Shown here piece after piece: positions 1 to 14,500 of a DNA stretch of 64,000 bases. The notes below the pieces were generated by a model that was given only the letters and a program-made list of their open reading frames with translations, was not told where the DNA came from and did not search any database. Source of the stretch: Aptenodytes patagonicus (Eukaryota; Chordata; Aves; Sphenisciformes; Spheniscidae); the NCBI RefSeq assembly GCF_965638725.1, contig NC_134982.1, positions 4,336,126 through 4,400,125 on the forward strand, given 5' to 3'. A program made the translations under genes and the position numbers. The first letter of the stretch is position 1. Each line of letters opens with the position of its first letter.

Positions 1-1966
1 GAAAATCCCCCTTCCTTTTCTGTCAGGCAGTGCTCGGGAAGAGCTTGAAATTATTCAAATTCCCACGGCAGTTTTGAAAGGTAACTGTCACTAACGTATG
101 TAACTGGTCCGGTTTTTGGGGAAAGCTGCGGTTTGCCATCCCGACCTTCCTTCAGCAGCTGGATTTGAAGGGTAGAAGAGCTGTGTGTGTCTGGCACGCA
201 ACCGTGTTGCAAGGCTGCCTTGCAAATGCTGCGTATTTCTTAAAGAGGAGTTGAGTTGTGTAAGTCACCTAATCTCATTTTTTATCTGTTTTAGTGAGAA
301 GCGTGAGCTCTAAAACTGGGCGTTAATAACAGCTTGAAGTCACCTTCTCAAATCTTGTTATGATTTCCCCATTTTTGTTTTTTGATTTGTAAAAAATGCT
401 TTGGTAGGCATGTCAGGAAAATTCAGACTAGAAACAGCGAGCCAGATTCTTCTTTCATTTACTCTTAAATATATATCCAGAATAACTCTGCAAATATTGG
501 TGCAATTGCTCTGGATTTACTGTAGCTCGCAGAGGGTTGAAAACAGCCCAGCATTATATATAGCAGACTGGATCGTTGTGTAGTCTTTACTGGGATAAGT
601 GGTAAAGCATTGGATCCAGAAGTTAAAAGACATAAAAATTTATTATGGAAGGTGTTTGCAAAAGCAAAGAAGTTAAAAGTTGAAATGGGGGGAAGACGAG
701 GTGAAGTTCCAGATGTGGGATCCAGTGCTGCGTACTAGTAGATAAGATTGCGTGTAACTACGTGGATCCGCACGACAGACAAAACTGCAGACGGACTGTA
801 GGACTGGGTCCTTATTTACTGTTCCTGTCTCTTTTCTGTTATTACTAAGGAGCTCAGGAGTTCTCTTTGAATTGTTAAAAGAGGGTGGAACGTTGTTGAA
901 TTTCTTTATTTTTTGCAAGTCTCACAATATTAGGTGTGTTGGTTGGGTTTGTTTTTTTTTTTTTTAAAGCCCCATCTTCTGGAGTCTGGTAAGAATCTCA
1001 CCTTCCATTTCAAACAAGCCAAGAATTAGAAATTTTCGGGCCCTCATGCTTCTAGAATAAAGTTACGAAGAACTTCCCAGATGTATGCATAAGGTTCAGA
1101 CCAAAAGCCAACTGATTTGTTGTCTCTCGAAAACATTTCATGTTTTTAAGTCGGTCACAGTTTTTGAACGTTCAGTTTGAAATCCTGAAACTGTTTTCTC
1201 CTCTATCCGTTAGTACTTCAACGCGGATGTTTTTTAATCGGATGTTCATGTTTTAAACTTTAAATGGAGGTTACAAATGAGGCTTTATCTGTGCAAAAAA
1301 AACCCCAAAACTAGTTTGTTTTAAAGTTAGACCACTTTCAGGGCAAATTAACATTTGAAGCTCCAGATTTTGTAAGACACGTATATCAGCCCCAGTACAG
1401 AAAAGCACTTAAAAGATGCTTATTGAGTTTCCTAAAATAGGCATATTTTCCCAAGTCCTGATTATCCTATTGATTATTCCCCCAAAAAGCGGCATGAATA
1501 TGCATGACGCGTGAATCTTTTCAGTAAGGGTTGGATTTCTTCAGGACATACAGAAGAACTGTGCGTGTCTTAAAGCGAGTAATTAATTTCAAACACAGAT
1601 GGAGCCTTTGGAGCTCTGAAAGTCTGCCGGTTCACATCTGCCTGTATTTTTTAAATGGATATATATATTTATACCCGGAAGATACCGACATCTTCACTGC
1701 TGCGGTCTTTGCGTCTGCAGACAGCGCTCTCTCCAGCTAAAAATACCGGTGGATGTTTAAGTCATGGTAGACCATCGATGCTGCGGGCTTCATAGCGGCA
1801 AAGCTCAGCTGGTAGGAGTGAGCTGCAGAACTGGTTGGCAGGAATCGGTGTGCCCTGTGATACTTAAGTACCGTCCAGGAATAACAGGGCCGATGCTGAG
1901 ACACAGACGAGTGGATGATTTCGGTTGATGTGGTCTGGCACTGCAGGTGTAGCGAGAATTGGGGAC

Positions 1967-2065
1967 AAGGCACAGGGCTGAGAGTCAGGAGAGCGGAGTT
2001 ATATTCCCGGTCCATCAGAGCTCTGCTCTGGGCAAATCAGTTGCCCGTTGACGTAGCTGAGTTGT
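1967..2065 (+). repeat. MIR-like (CORE-SINE) remnant, sense
   Basis: The phrase order matches the MIR family: a gagagtcaggag block, then attcccgg, then a ctgggcaaatca block that corresponds to the MIR segment following 'gtgacctt'. Only about 100 bp is recognisable and it is heavily diverged, as expected for an ancient amniote SINE. Confidence 0.6.
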
Positions 2066-4660
2066 CTGGGCCAGCGTGGAAATTCTTAGCTGCTGTTGGA
2101 AGAGCGCTTTGAGAGCTTTCCGAGGAAGGACTGCAGGAGATTGCTCTAGGTGGCACAGCATGAAGAGGTAACCTGACTATGTCAGGTTTGGTTTTCTACA
2201 CCAAGGGCCACGTGCATTTATTTCAGGGAGAATAAATTTGGAAATGTTTCTGTTCGTTTCTTTTATTAAAAATTCAAATCTTATCTACTCCAGTGGGCGT
2301 AGAGCTAATAAAATGGTGGCATCGCAAGAGCTGAGGTTGTGTCAATGTACAAATCGGGGCCTCTTGTTTTCAGAGTACTGATAAAGTAATTTGAGGTGTG
2401 TCTACTCACAGACATCGTTTCTGCTTTCCTCCGTGGGTGGATGTTCACGTTCCAGATAAGGCGGCCATTTGTGTAACCCAACAATACGACCCGTGTGCTT
2501 TTATTCCAGAATAACAATGTCTGTGCACCTGAGCTCATCGGGAAGAACAGAGGTACCAAAAGCTTTAGCTGAGGCAGTGCAAACCGGCTATGAATACTTC
2601 ATCCCCTTTGCCCCCTAGCCCATAGACAGTTGAGGTATAGTTTGGTTTTTCTGAATAAACTGAAATAGGCCTCTCTTAAAGAAAACCTAGGTGTCCTTAC
2701 CGGGGGGCTGCGCGGCTTTCAGTGCTGCTGTTTTAAATGCTGCTACAAGTTTGTCTGTAGTCAAGGCCCAAGAGAGTTATGGTGGAGCTATTAGAAGGGG
2801 AAGTGATTTTTTCTTAGACTGATTAAAATTCTTTGGGCTTTCTGTTTGTGTGTTTTTAAACACCTATTTAGCTTTTAATTAACATTTAAGAGAAAGGAAA
2901 CTGGTTAAATATTCAATACCTCCTCCCTTTCAATTAAGGTAGAACAGTACACAACGCGTGATGAGGCCTCTGGGAAGTACGGAAAAACAGAGAAGAGCAG
3001 GCTCCTGATTATCATTTTCAGGGGGACCGGAAAGGTGAAACCCATCTGATTGTTATTACCGTTAACAATAATAATGTCGAGGCTTTTTCTGAACATCAGA
3101 AAGCAGTTTAAAAGTGCGGTTATTCTTTAAAACCGTATGTGCTGGGTTTTGCCTTTAAATACCTTCACTTCTCCCACCCTGTTCTTTACTTATTTCGGGG
3201 GGCAAGGATGGGGGATTTTCTAATAAATCTTTTCGGTAGTTTAGCAGGGAGGCTGCAGATGCTGGAGAAGTTATTCTTCATGCTGCACGCCCTTATTTTC
3301 ATTTTGATGCAGTTCTTTCAGTCCCGGCGAGTCAGCAGCCTCAAACCATACAGCCCTGAAGGCTCAACCGAGGAAGTGGGAAAGAGCTATGTTGCCGCCA
3401 TGCTCTGTGCTAGGATCTAGTCTCTTCCCCTTTCTCTTCCTCCCCCTTGAAAAATGCAGTTACCTTCTGTCTGTGAGTCTGTTGTCCCTCAAAATTGCAC
3501 ATAAAACATTCAGAAAAGAATGCCTCAATGAAAGAAATTGATTGGAAAAAATATACTAGTATTTATGATTCAATAAATACCCTTCCTAAACTTAAATGCC
3601 TTCTTTTTGATTTTGTGTACCCTAATTTATCTAACAAAATACCTCTTTTGTTAGCAATCCTGTTGAAAACAATTATGTTAACTAAAAAAAAAAGACCATT
3701 TTACATTATGGAAACACTTCAAACCACTGCCCAAAAGGTGATGTATTTTTAAGCTTGCTACTTCTTTTAGTGTGGTGAGACAATTTACCTGTAGAAAACA
3801 TTTAGTTTATATCAAATATCATACAAAAATGATTTTTCTTAATCACTGTGTTGCATAAACATGTTTTTAAAATGGAATTGCTGGCACCAGATATGGTTGT
3901 GTAAATGTATATGCCTGAATGAGTGGTTGCTTTTTTTTTGAAGGAACGAAGAGATAGCTGATGCTAAAATGCATAGCTATTGGATATGTTTCATATACTA
4001 TGACTTCAAGGTTTACTGGATATCAGAACGCATTGATTTTTAAAAACAGAAATAAATGTTTTGCAGAAAGATTTCTGACTGCATAAAAACCAAGACTTTC
4101 CAATTCAACTTTAAAATTAGCTGATTGTGATGACCTACTATCAAATGCATAGTGACAGTAGGAGTTCTGTAACTAGCTGCTATCTTATCTGTTGTGTGGT
4201 GACCCAGTCAGTGCTATGGCTTTTTATTTTCAGAAAACCCCAAGGTATTTCCTCCATGAGTCTTTCTTCCAAATACGTAAACGCATGAGTAGCTTTACAT
4301 GTATGTCTGTCTTGTGATTGCTCATCAGTAGAGTTAATGATGTGTATTTACTGGGCTGGACTAAAACAAGAATTAGTCCAATTAGTTCAATAACTGGTTA
4401 TTTACCAAATATTTTCTTAATTATTGAGAGTCCATTTCTACTTCAGCTGTAAATAACAGAAAAATCTCCCATTGATTTCTGCTAAAGTGGTAGTTTTTCT
4501 TTTAAAAACATTTTTTCATAGCTTTTTGTTTCAAAACCCTATTCATAGAAATTAGAGGAAAATTTCACAGTTCCAGAGGATAATGAGAATAACACCTTCT
4601 GTCAGAAGGTTCATATTTAAGTCAAACTGTCATCCAGGCAAACTTAACACCTTGTGAAGA

Positions 4661-4700
4661 TTTATTATTTTATTTTATTTTATTTTATTTTATTTTATTT
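4661..4700. repeat. (TTTTA)n microsatellite
   Basis: About seven tandem TTTTA units within a SKOR2 intron. A simple repeat, likely length-polymorphic. Confidence 0.95.
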
Positions 4701-5458
4701 GTAAAGGAAAAAGTCTGAAAGAAGTAGCATGCATATATCTGGAAATAGTCAAATTCTGTTATCTAGAAAATTCTTTACTGCTATATGATGAAAAGTTACG
4801 TGAGCAACCTAAGACAGAAGTCTCTGAATTGGTTGACCTCAGAGGTGTATCCTTTGGATGCAAATACCACTGATGTCAATTTTATCTCAGCTGGATATAA
4901 ATTACATCCAGTTACAACAAGCCCGTGCCATAGAGCTCTAGAAGATGATAAAGAGCCGATGAAGGCAAAGAGGCTGATGCAAAAAGGATTTTGCCCATGG
5001 ATTTGGGAACGGGGTCCTGCCCAGCTAGGTAGCATGGACTTCCCGTTGTGAAGAGAGGAGATGAGACTGTAGAGAAAGCTCTGCCACTTTCTCAGCTCAT
5101 TCCTAGTCATTCTCCGAGAAGAGCATCTTCAGGAGGGGTTAGAGTGAAAGCAGGGGTCAGTTCGGCAGACGACGTGCAAGAGGAGCTCTCCTAGTCCTAG
5201 GTATCGAGGAGACGTCAGGTCTTGTCTGCAGGAGGCTGTGGTGCAGGCAGATACTTTACTAAACGAGAAGCAAATAAAAGTCTTGCAAACATTTGTGCTA
5301 CGCAGGCAGAGATATGTAGATAAACTTCAATCTTACTCTGTCTGTATTTTTTTTTTTCCTTTTTACTCCGGATTCTCTGAAGCAGTTGCGTAGTAAGGAC
5401 AACACTGATGAAAAGCAATATCGGTAAATCAATAACTTTTTTCTTTCGCTTTTTTCAG

Positions 5459-5524
5459 GCGAACACACACAAGAAACCAATTCACCTCATTCACTGAAGA
5501 AGGATGTAGAAAACATGGGGAAAG
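5459..5524 (+). CDS. SKOR2: SKOR2 coding exon a
   Basis: The acceptor follows a pyrimidine run (cttttttcag) and the donor is AAAG|gtaaaa. The first two bases complete a codon; the exon then reads 21 residues, including HSLKKDVENMGK, and leaves one base. It is the first exon of the gene seen in the window. Confidence 0.88.
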
Positions 5525-8500
5525 GTAAAATAAATAAGGGCCTCTTACGTTATAAAACTGCTCTTTGTTTTAATAGAATATGAGGATAATAGGGGGCACT
5601 TTTGTTCTGCACCATATTTTAAGCTTGTCAAGTAACATATGAATAATATATGGACCTTTGGGTGGATATAATTGAGATTAATGCATATATATCAATCAAT
5701 ACATGACACTGTAATATAATACTTTAAAATAATATATTACATTGATTTATATTCATGGCTTTCTGCACAAAATCTATTGTAGGTCTATGCAACACTTTTT
5801 TTTTTTTTTTATAACTGCTAAAATATTTTGTCTTACAGTAATGAATTGCTCCACAACTGTTCTTTCAAGAATTATTTATACAGATCAGCAAAACCACTTT
5901 TCTTTTCTCTTTGTTAGAGGAACTCCAGAAGGTTTTGTTTGAACAGATCGACTTACGGAGGAGACTAGAACAGGAATTCCAGGTGTTGAAAGGAAATGCG
6001 TCTTTCCCAGTCTTCAGTAAGATACATATCTGTGGTTTTGGTGTTATTTGTGGGTGGTTGTTGTCAGATTGTTAAAAGGGGAGAGGTATGTTCTCAGTTG
6101 TGTTGCCAGGATCTTTGGCTTAGTTCTGCTGAGGTTGATGGCACTTCTGCTGTGGCTTTTCAGGCTGCCCAAGCAGGTCTTTTGTAGGGAAGATATGAAG
6201 CTGGATGTCTATTTTGGAGTATATTTTACTGGTTTTGATAACACTGAATACAGTGAGTAGACAGAAACACATCTGGGGCTTCTTGGGGTACAGCGATGTC
6301 GGTGGTCTTAACCAGCTTCTTGGAGGCATTTGAAGACAGGGTACTTCATAGTCATCTTTAGGTGGTTCTAGATGATGCTGGAGAACTGGTTTGGCGTGTG
6401 TTTAAGGAGTAGCAAGACCTGTTTGGATTTTTCCTCTTGAGATGGGCTGTTTGAGATGGCCCTTTCACCACGGCTGATGAGCGGGGTGCTGCTGTCCAGG
6501 GGTGGTGGAATGTGCTGGGCATGTGTTAAATAAAAGAAAACAAAACGGACACTTAGCAGGGTTTTTGTGAATTTGCCAGAAAGTTGAACTGGATATGGAA
6601 AAAGACCTATTGATTGAGGCCTTTTGAATTACACTGTCAGCAACAGGGGAAAGCATGCTTCCAGGAGAAATCCCACGTAGATCAGGACAAGCTAGGAGAC
6701 ACGCTGAGGGCCCTCCAACATGCAGCGAATGTAGTGTTACAGAGCTGGAGTGATCAGGGCATCTCCATTGCTCTCTGCCCGTCTGTAACACAGCACCACA
6801 CCGAGAGCAGTACTGTCGTGCAGGCTTCCCCGCGCCTGGCTGTCACGGCTCTGCAGCTGCCTGCCCAGACAGTCCCCCCCCCCGTTCAGTATTAAATGCA
6901 ACCTAAAGGAAACCTAAATGCAACCTCGCTTCTTCATGAAGTCCAGAGGAGGTCTGACAGCATCTCCATTCAATATTTTCCTAATGTTGAGGATGTGAGG
7001 TTTTTTTAAACTCTGCTTTTTAAAACTCTCAATTTTTGTCCTTGTTTTCCTGGGAGACTATGTGCGGATGGAGCACTGCAAGTTACTTGACTCACAGGAA
7101 GCCAAGATAGATACATTAAAACCTTCCCAGACTAATTGTCAGGCTCTTCTGCCATTTGCTAACTTCTCTTAACTCCTGCGTGACTGAAATGTTTGACCAG
7201 CATTCAGTGCAAAGTGCCCTCGTGCTGTTTTATCGTAGTTTCTTGAAGAGTTCAGAAACTCCCTGTTTTGCTAGTCCTCTGAGTTCCTTCATAAAAACTC
7301 CAGGGACAAAACCCAGTATTGCCAGTACCCCTGAGGTAAGTCAGTCAACCAAAACTCGCTGCTGCAAGCTGAGGAATGTTGCACCTCCCTGGATGTGCAG
7401 GAAAAGGTGGGAACACAGACAGCATTTTCCTATTATTTAAGGAAAATACATTTTTCCTCTTTCTGTAGCGTCAGATAGGGTAAGTTCAGGGAAGCAAGGA
7501 AATGCGAGGACTCTGGGAATGACTCCATCTTTAGCCCAAATATCGAAAGATGTAGACAGCTTCATAAATAAAGGAGAAGAGCCGCCTGAGGTGATACAGA
7601 TATTAATGAAAGGAGGATAACCTCATCCTTCAGCATAAATTCAGTCATTACTTGGGTTTGGGAGTGAGGTAATTTTCAAATAATTTGTGTAGCTCAAAAT
7701 ACTGATGTGTGGTATTGGCGAAATGGCATCTTGGAGTTTTGCCATTCAGGTCACTCATTTATCCTTTTGTTCTTCTGCAGTAAAATTAATGCTCTGTCAT
7801 TGCCATGTAAATAAACACGGCAATTAAACCACATGAAATACAATTCAAATAAAAGAAAAGAACACGTACGGCCAACCAAGGAAGTGGCGACTGTGTATGC
7901 CGGCTTGAAAAATATGTGGTTTCACTGTACCACAAAGTAGTGGTCAATTTTCTTCAGGATTAAAATAGAAAACATATCATGTGCTATAAACAATATATAC
8001 AAGTGACCGTAAAACCTATTTACAGATTTAGATTTACCAAAAAACCACCCCTCCTCCGCATATAATAAAACAAGAAAAAGGGTCTTTGTAAAGCAAATAA
8101 GTGTAAAATCCAAGATAAGTGTGGTTTGTCCTCTAGAGCGGTACGTGTTCCAGCAAAAGAGATGGGGTCTGTTCCAGGCTCTCGCTGCCGGACGGGGCTG
8201 CTGCTTTAGGTCAGGCATTAGAAACTATTTGTTTTGCCAGGTTTCCCAAGTTACTAACTGCCTGTGGTGGTATTGGATAGGGAGGAGCTAGGGAGAGACC
8301 CAACTAGGGGAAAGTGGAGGTAAAATTAAAATTGTATTGATGGATTTATCATGGCTTGGAGACACTTGAGGTTGTAGGAGGGAGCGAAGAGCAGGCAGGT
8401 AACAGGCTTTATATCCCAGCCTAGCTCACTGCAGCGCTGGGCTGAGTGGCCATGGGGACTGGATCTCTGTCCCATGCTTAAAGCTGCCGAGGACAGGAAC

Positions 8501-11500
8501 ACGCTGCCAGGGTAATTCTCGCTCCCACGGGTGGGGGTGGTTCTCCCTGTGCTTTGCACTGTCTGTGGCTAAGTGGGGAGCCTTTGGCTTTTAAGTGTTC
8601 TCAACATTTTTTAAAAAGGAGAAAATTCATCCCTGTTTCAGCAGGAAGCCAATGTGTGAGATGTGGAAGGTAATGCTGTGTCTCTCCAGAAAGTGCTCCT
8701 GTCGGGTTACCTGGAGTTAACTTCAAAGTCACCTTTTTTTTGGGTCTTGCATTTGGAACTGAGCACGTTTGGGGCGTGACATATTAATAGCGTCAAACCA
8801 CCACCCACAGCAGTGCTATGCAGTGTTGTGTGTAAATGGTGTTGGTTTCTACGATCTCCTCATGCAAATCACTGTTAAATGAGAACTGATCTTATTTGCA
8901 AGCTCATTTAGCAGTACTATGCTGCTCGCTTCTCTGTGGCTTCTTGTACCTGCTTGAAATGTGGCCCAAAACACCAGACCTTGTCTTCTGCTGTTTGCAC
9001 CTTTATTTTTCATATTGCTATTGTACTTGAAAGGAGGTTTTCCTTTGCCTATAAGATCTCTCAACGCAGAGGTCACTTGAAGAAAATTTAAAAAAAGATC
9101 AGATCACTTGAAGAAAATCAAAGAATTTGCTGTCCTGATAGAAATATGAGCACCTGTGCACAGTTGGCAGCGTGTTCGCCCAGAACCCTCCACTGGTTTG
9201 TACCTCTGGTGTCGGCTGGCACGCATTTTGTCCGGCTGCATTTAACAACGTGGTAATAAAATGGCGGAGACGTAGTCTGGATAGTTAAAGTATTTAATTT
9301 TGTGTTAAGAAAACTATTTAAATATTGATAACTTTCCTCTTGGGTATTGCTCATGGCTTTGTCTGTAAGCATTCGGACTCAGATAAATGCTGCCGGAAAA
9401 AAACACTATCCTTACCATTAACACCTCATTTCCACTGTGAGCTTGGACATTTGCAGTGCAGGACTGAGCAAGATTTCTGAGCTGTTTGTTCTGAGAGGTG
9501 ATGAGCCTGTGAAGAGGCAGTCGAGAGGAAAGTGTTGGGGAGAGAAGGAAAATTTCTCCATATAGCCTACTCAGAATGAAACTGGAGGACCTCAGTAGTA
9601 ACTAGCACGGATCTATCAGCCTTTAGTGACCAGGACAGGAGGTGGTCACCTTGTTATACTGCACGGCTTTTTTGGGGCTAGGAAGAGAGAAGTTGCAAAC
9701 CTGCTTTATTTCTGTCGCCTTCTTTTTCTGGTTGAGTTGGAGTAGAGGGAATAGGCTGAAAAATTCTGCAGGCATTTACTTGAAATCTGAAGAACTTTAT
9801 TAAGACAGTGTCGTCACGTCCTTTTCTACGTGGTTGTGCTAGACTCCTGATGGCTTCAGCCTGACAGATTTTTTCACTCTTCTTGTTTCATTGCTATTTT
9901 CTTGTTGTCCTAAAGTGCCTCCTTGCCTTTTAAACAACAACTTCTGCTTGTCGTTCAGAGAGGGCAAAATTCTTGTGTGAAAGAGGACAGAGCTCTGCCC
10001 CCTTGTACTTTCTTCTAGCCCCTTCCTGTGCCCACACTTGATGGGGACGCGTTCCCTTTCCCCGCGGGTGAGGTACATCCTTCCTCTCCACTGTGTCGTG
10101 CCACGGCTGCTCGCTGCCTTCCTGCTACTGCTTCTGGGGTTGAGAAGTCGTGGCGAGGCTGTGCGGCAGGTTTGGGAGTGGGTGAGCTGCCAGCACTGCG
10201 GCAGCACACAGAGTATTACTAGGAGCCGCTCGGTCTCACCTGGGCTCACATCTTCCCATTGCAATTTAGGTGTTTCTGTGACTCCCATTACTGTGCTGTC
10301 GAAGTATCCCACAGTCATTTAATCCATTAATCCTCCCAACGCACTTGGCAGTTGAAGCAGTGCTATTATTCCTGCTTTACTGGTGATGAAAGGAGGCACG
10401 GAGAGACACACGCGCAGAGGCCAGTAGACCAGGTATTGAACCCAGGCTTCCTGAGTCCTGGGCTAGTGTCCCAGCAACCAGCATGATTATGTAACTCTTT
10501 TAATTATTAGTTGTAGAGAAACCATTCTAGCTGCCTCGGCCTTGTAATGCCCTTCTCCAAGCTCTCTCCAGTTTGACAGTGCTGCGTGTTGAGGTGCTCC
10601 ATGCTGTTTTCAGTTGGCATTCATCTTGCTGCTCCCGTGGTCCAAAACAGGCTTGTTTCCCGGATCAAAATGATATTGGTTGGAATGGGTTTTCTTTCCT
10701 CTTCTATTTAATAGTACATCGCTGTACCTAGGTCTCCATCATGCGGCAACTCTCCAAGCTCTTAGCTGCTTGTCAGTAGTTTTGTTTATATTTTTCTGTC
10801 TTTTTCCCACCCTCCAACGACAATGTTATGGAACACAGACCAGCAATTAATCTTCTACCAAATGAAGTTTTGTCTGAAATGGTTACTGAGGAGGAAAATA
10901 AGGGAAGGAGGAGCTACTGGAGCAGGAAGGCCGGCCTGTGCTGTAACCCGGCTGTCCAGGATCTGTCTTTCAAAGACTTTTTCCCTTCTGAGTTCCGCGT
11001 CACTGTTTATGGAACTTTAGTCTGAGTTTTGTTCAAAGCCGTCAGCACTATGTTACAAACTACAAATCAAACCCTGCATCCTTGAACACTTTCTGTTCTC
11101 GCATGTTGGACATCCCTATTGATGTCAACAGATTTATGCCAAAGCAAAGAAGAGAAGTTTTTGCTCTTCAGTGTTGGTAGAAGCTTGACTAATGACTGCG
11201 GAGTCTGGCCCGTTGAGAAAATCACTGCGAGAGTGAATGCTAGCGACAGAAACTTAGCAGCCTACGTTTGCTAATTGGGGAAGCAGCTGAATCTGATTTT
11301 TCCATGGTTTTTCTGTTGTCTACAGTGTCTCCTACTAGAGAAGTTGTTTTTGTTAGGCATGCGTTTTAATTGGGTGAAGGGCTTTGTAGTGCTTCACAGT
11401 TCCTCAGTAGTGATTGGGTTTGATTTCCTTTGATTTATATGAATTCTGCTGTGTGGTCTCTGTTTTAATTACTGCATCTACTTCCCACCCTCCCCCCCCT

Positions 11501-14500
11501 TACAGATAATTTTCAAGATCAGATGAAGCGGGAACTGGCATACAGAGAAGAAATGGTACAGCAGCTACAAATTGTAAGTTTGCCTTCTCTGCTAAAAATG
11601 TTACGAACTGTCACTTTATGTTTTTTAAACGCACTCCTCAAACTTCCCCTTCGTGAGCCATGCAGATGTACTATTACAGAGCTCATATTACCTTATACTT
11701 AGCAAGACGTAAGCATGCAGTTCTCAGCTGGTTTAGAGTCTAATTACCTGGAGATTTACTTTCATACAGTAACCAGATGGGTCTTCATGTTTCAACTGAA
11801 CGAAATGTGTTGACTCAACACCGAGGGGTGCTTCTTCAGAGAGAAACGTGAGGACTGAATCAGTAAACCTTAAGCAGTTAAATGTTTCTACCTTGTACGA
11901 GTTGCCAAGGGGTGCGTTTCAGCCCTCAGTAGGGAATCGGTGCGAGGCCAGCTTCTCACTGGCAAATAAACCTTAGGATGTGTCTTTTTCAAATTTCAGC
12001 CGCTAGAAGAAGTGCTTAACTCAGCAGTAAAGGATCGAGTTGCCAAAACACAGTTCAGTGCAGGCACACGTTGCTGTTTGGTCTCTTGCTTGTTATTTTA
12101 AAATCAAGAGGGATTTTGCGTGTGTGTGTTAGTGCAACTCTAGATCATTGCATACAACCGTGCTGTTTTGAAAACTTGACATAATCCAGTACGAGCAAGG
12201 GGTGGAGTATGTGTAGCTGTTTCTTACTCAGATACTGCTTAGTGTGCTTTTAAGAGCAGGGCATCGTAACGAATGGGAGGCTATCAGCTAATGCTTGTTT
12301 TGCTAGTGCTTTTTCTGTCATCAGTCTGATATTATTCAACGGGGTTTTTTTGAGGCAGGCTTGCCAAATATCCCCACTTACCTGAATCAGCCCTGTGCTC
12401 GAGCATCTAAATTTTCCTTGTGCTTGTCACAGACCCTGGTGCGGAGGAGGTATTGTCCAGCCTTCTGGTACTGTCACTTTCTAACTGATGGGTTAGGACA
12501 TAAAAATAAAGCTGAAGGCCAGGATTGTCAAACTTGGGCACTTATGTTTAGAGGCATTTAGGAGTGGCCTTATTTTTAGAGCTGCTGAACGTTCCTGCTC
12601 CCTGTTCCTGCTGACTTCAGAGATTTCAATGAGAGATGGAGGGTGCTTGAAGGAGGTTGTTTATGGAGGAAATTCAAGTCCAGAACATCGTTGGAGATTT
12701 TTTGCTGCTGGTCTCCACTCTTTTCCTTTAATGTGTCCAGTTGTTACTGTGCTCCCCTTTGTCTCCCGATGCCAGGCAAGGAGTTTGGCTTGATCTGTGA
12801 ATTGCATTGTCACAGAAGATGGTAATTAGGATGCCATCCTGAAAAGTACTTCCCTGCTGCTTTGGACTTGAGGCAGGTGACCTGTCTGATTCCTGCTGTG
12901 ATGCACATTTAAGCACAAAGTTTGTGGGCCCACTTCAGCCTTTCTCTCTTGTGTCAGCTGAACTTGGAGCTAACTAACTCTCCCTCCCAGGGAGAGAATG
13001 GATCATCTCTGCCATTCACTTTGTGGCCCAGTTGTGAAGTTGTTTCTGAGACTGATATCCCAGACCTCCAGCAAGCCAGCTGTGGTGTTTTTTCTGATTT
13101 ACAAGAAGTGGAGAAATCATGAGGTTCAGTGTAGTGCTTTTTCTCGGGCAGGAAAAGAAATATGATCATGTAATTCACACCCTTTTCACTTACTGATGCA
13201 TGCTACAGAAAGACTAATAGTCATTTAATCATTAAACAGAGCTGCCTGAATGTACTTACAGAGAATAGTTTCAACATTTAATGTACTGCACCAACAATTC
13301 AGGACCTCTTCGCTCACTGTGGCTGCCTGAGTTTAATTATCATTAATAGAAATGTTGTCTAATCATCAGGAAGTCTTTATGCTCACATTTGGGTATCCCT
13401 CCCGGTATCGGCGAGGCAGGTTGTGTGTCGGTGAGACTGATAAAAGGATGTTTGCATATGAAGAACTGAGAGACTGCTGCAAATAACCAGTGTGTTTGTT
13501 TAAGCTGGGTGCAGAAATCTTCGGTGATGTTTTGGTTGGTTGATAACTGAAATGGAGTCGGCACTTTTGATGTGATAAACCCTGCAGTTACTTTAATTCA
13601 TTCATGTGAATATATTTTGTATGGTTATATCTAGAATGAAGATGAATGAGCTGAATGTGCTAATGGTAGAACTCCTTTGGCCTTCTTGGGTTATGGCATG
13701 GATGAATTAAAGCTTTTGGTGCAGAATACACAAAAAGCATGGTTACGTTTGATTTTGTTGTTTGTGGTTTTTGTTGTTGTTTTGTTTTTCACAGGAGTAG
13801 GTTGTTTTGTTTTGTATGTACCTGGGACGCTGTACTAGTGCTTTAACAGAGCTGCCCACACTTAATTTTCCTGTTAAGACAGAATTGCAAAGAGAGAAGC
13901 AGAAATGTTTAATGCATACTCGCGTCCTAATTTTCCTCACAGCTTCATAGGTGCGTACCTTTGTAGTACTAAACTCAAAATTTACTCGTATAATAGCCAC
14001 AGAACTTGGCTTAATTGCTTTTTTTATTTTACAAACAGTATAAATGCGCAGAGTCGGTTTCTTTTGGCTTTTCTCACCACTGAAGGATTATACAACTTAA
14101 ATTAGTTGTATAAACTTCCTGAAGACTTGTGCATGATCGTGAAGGCGTCTCTTGTAACAGCGGGTACCAGAGGCAGGTTTTGCCCTAACGATGGTTTCAC
14201 TCACCCTGAACTGGAATGCTTCACGCTGCGTAACTGGGTAGGCAGACTTTAAAATAAACCGCCTTGGAGTGCTTGATGTGTCAGAGATGTTCTGGAATAC
14301 AACAAGCTGAAGCCAAGCATGAAATAATTAACCAAATATAATTGTATTTGAAAACTTTCTAGTGCGAACGCCCACTGTAACCTGACTGTTACACGGAAAG
14401 GACGGCTTGAAGGTAGTGCTTCGTGCCCAGCCAGTCCTGAACACTGAACGCAATGCTTTTTCCTCACAGTTCTTGGGTGACATTGCGAAACTGCAATGCA

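Larger units (their letters stand above)
1..5458 (+). other. SKOR2: SKOR2 intron (or upstream region) preceding the first recognised exon
   Basis: No exon is recognised here. The stretch lies 5' of a SKOR2 exon that opens in the middle of the protein, so it is inferred to be intron. It holds a MIR-like SINE near 1967-2065, an AT-rich, CpG-poor block at about 3480-4760 and a TTTTA pentanucleotide tract at 4661-4700. The open frames present are short, several overlap on opposite strands, and none shows a domain. A short SKOR2 exon with weak signals could have been missed. Confidence 0.6.

Noticed and set aside
4785-5110. Overlapping frames on both strands upstream of the first SKOR2 exon
   Set aside because: Neither translation resembles SKOR2 or any family I know, and splice sites flanking them in the needed phase were not found.
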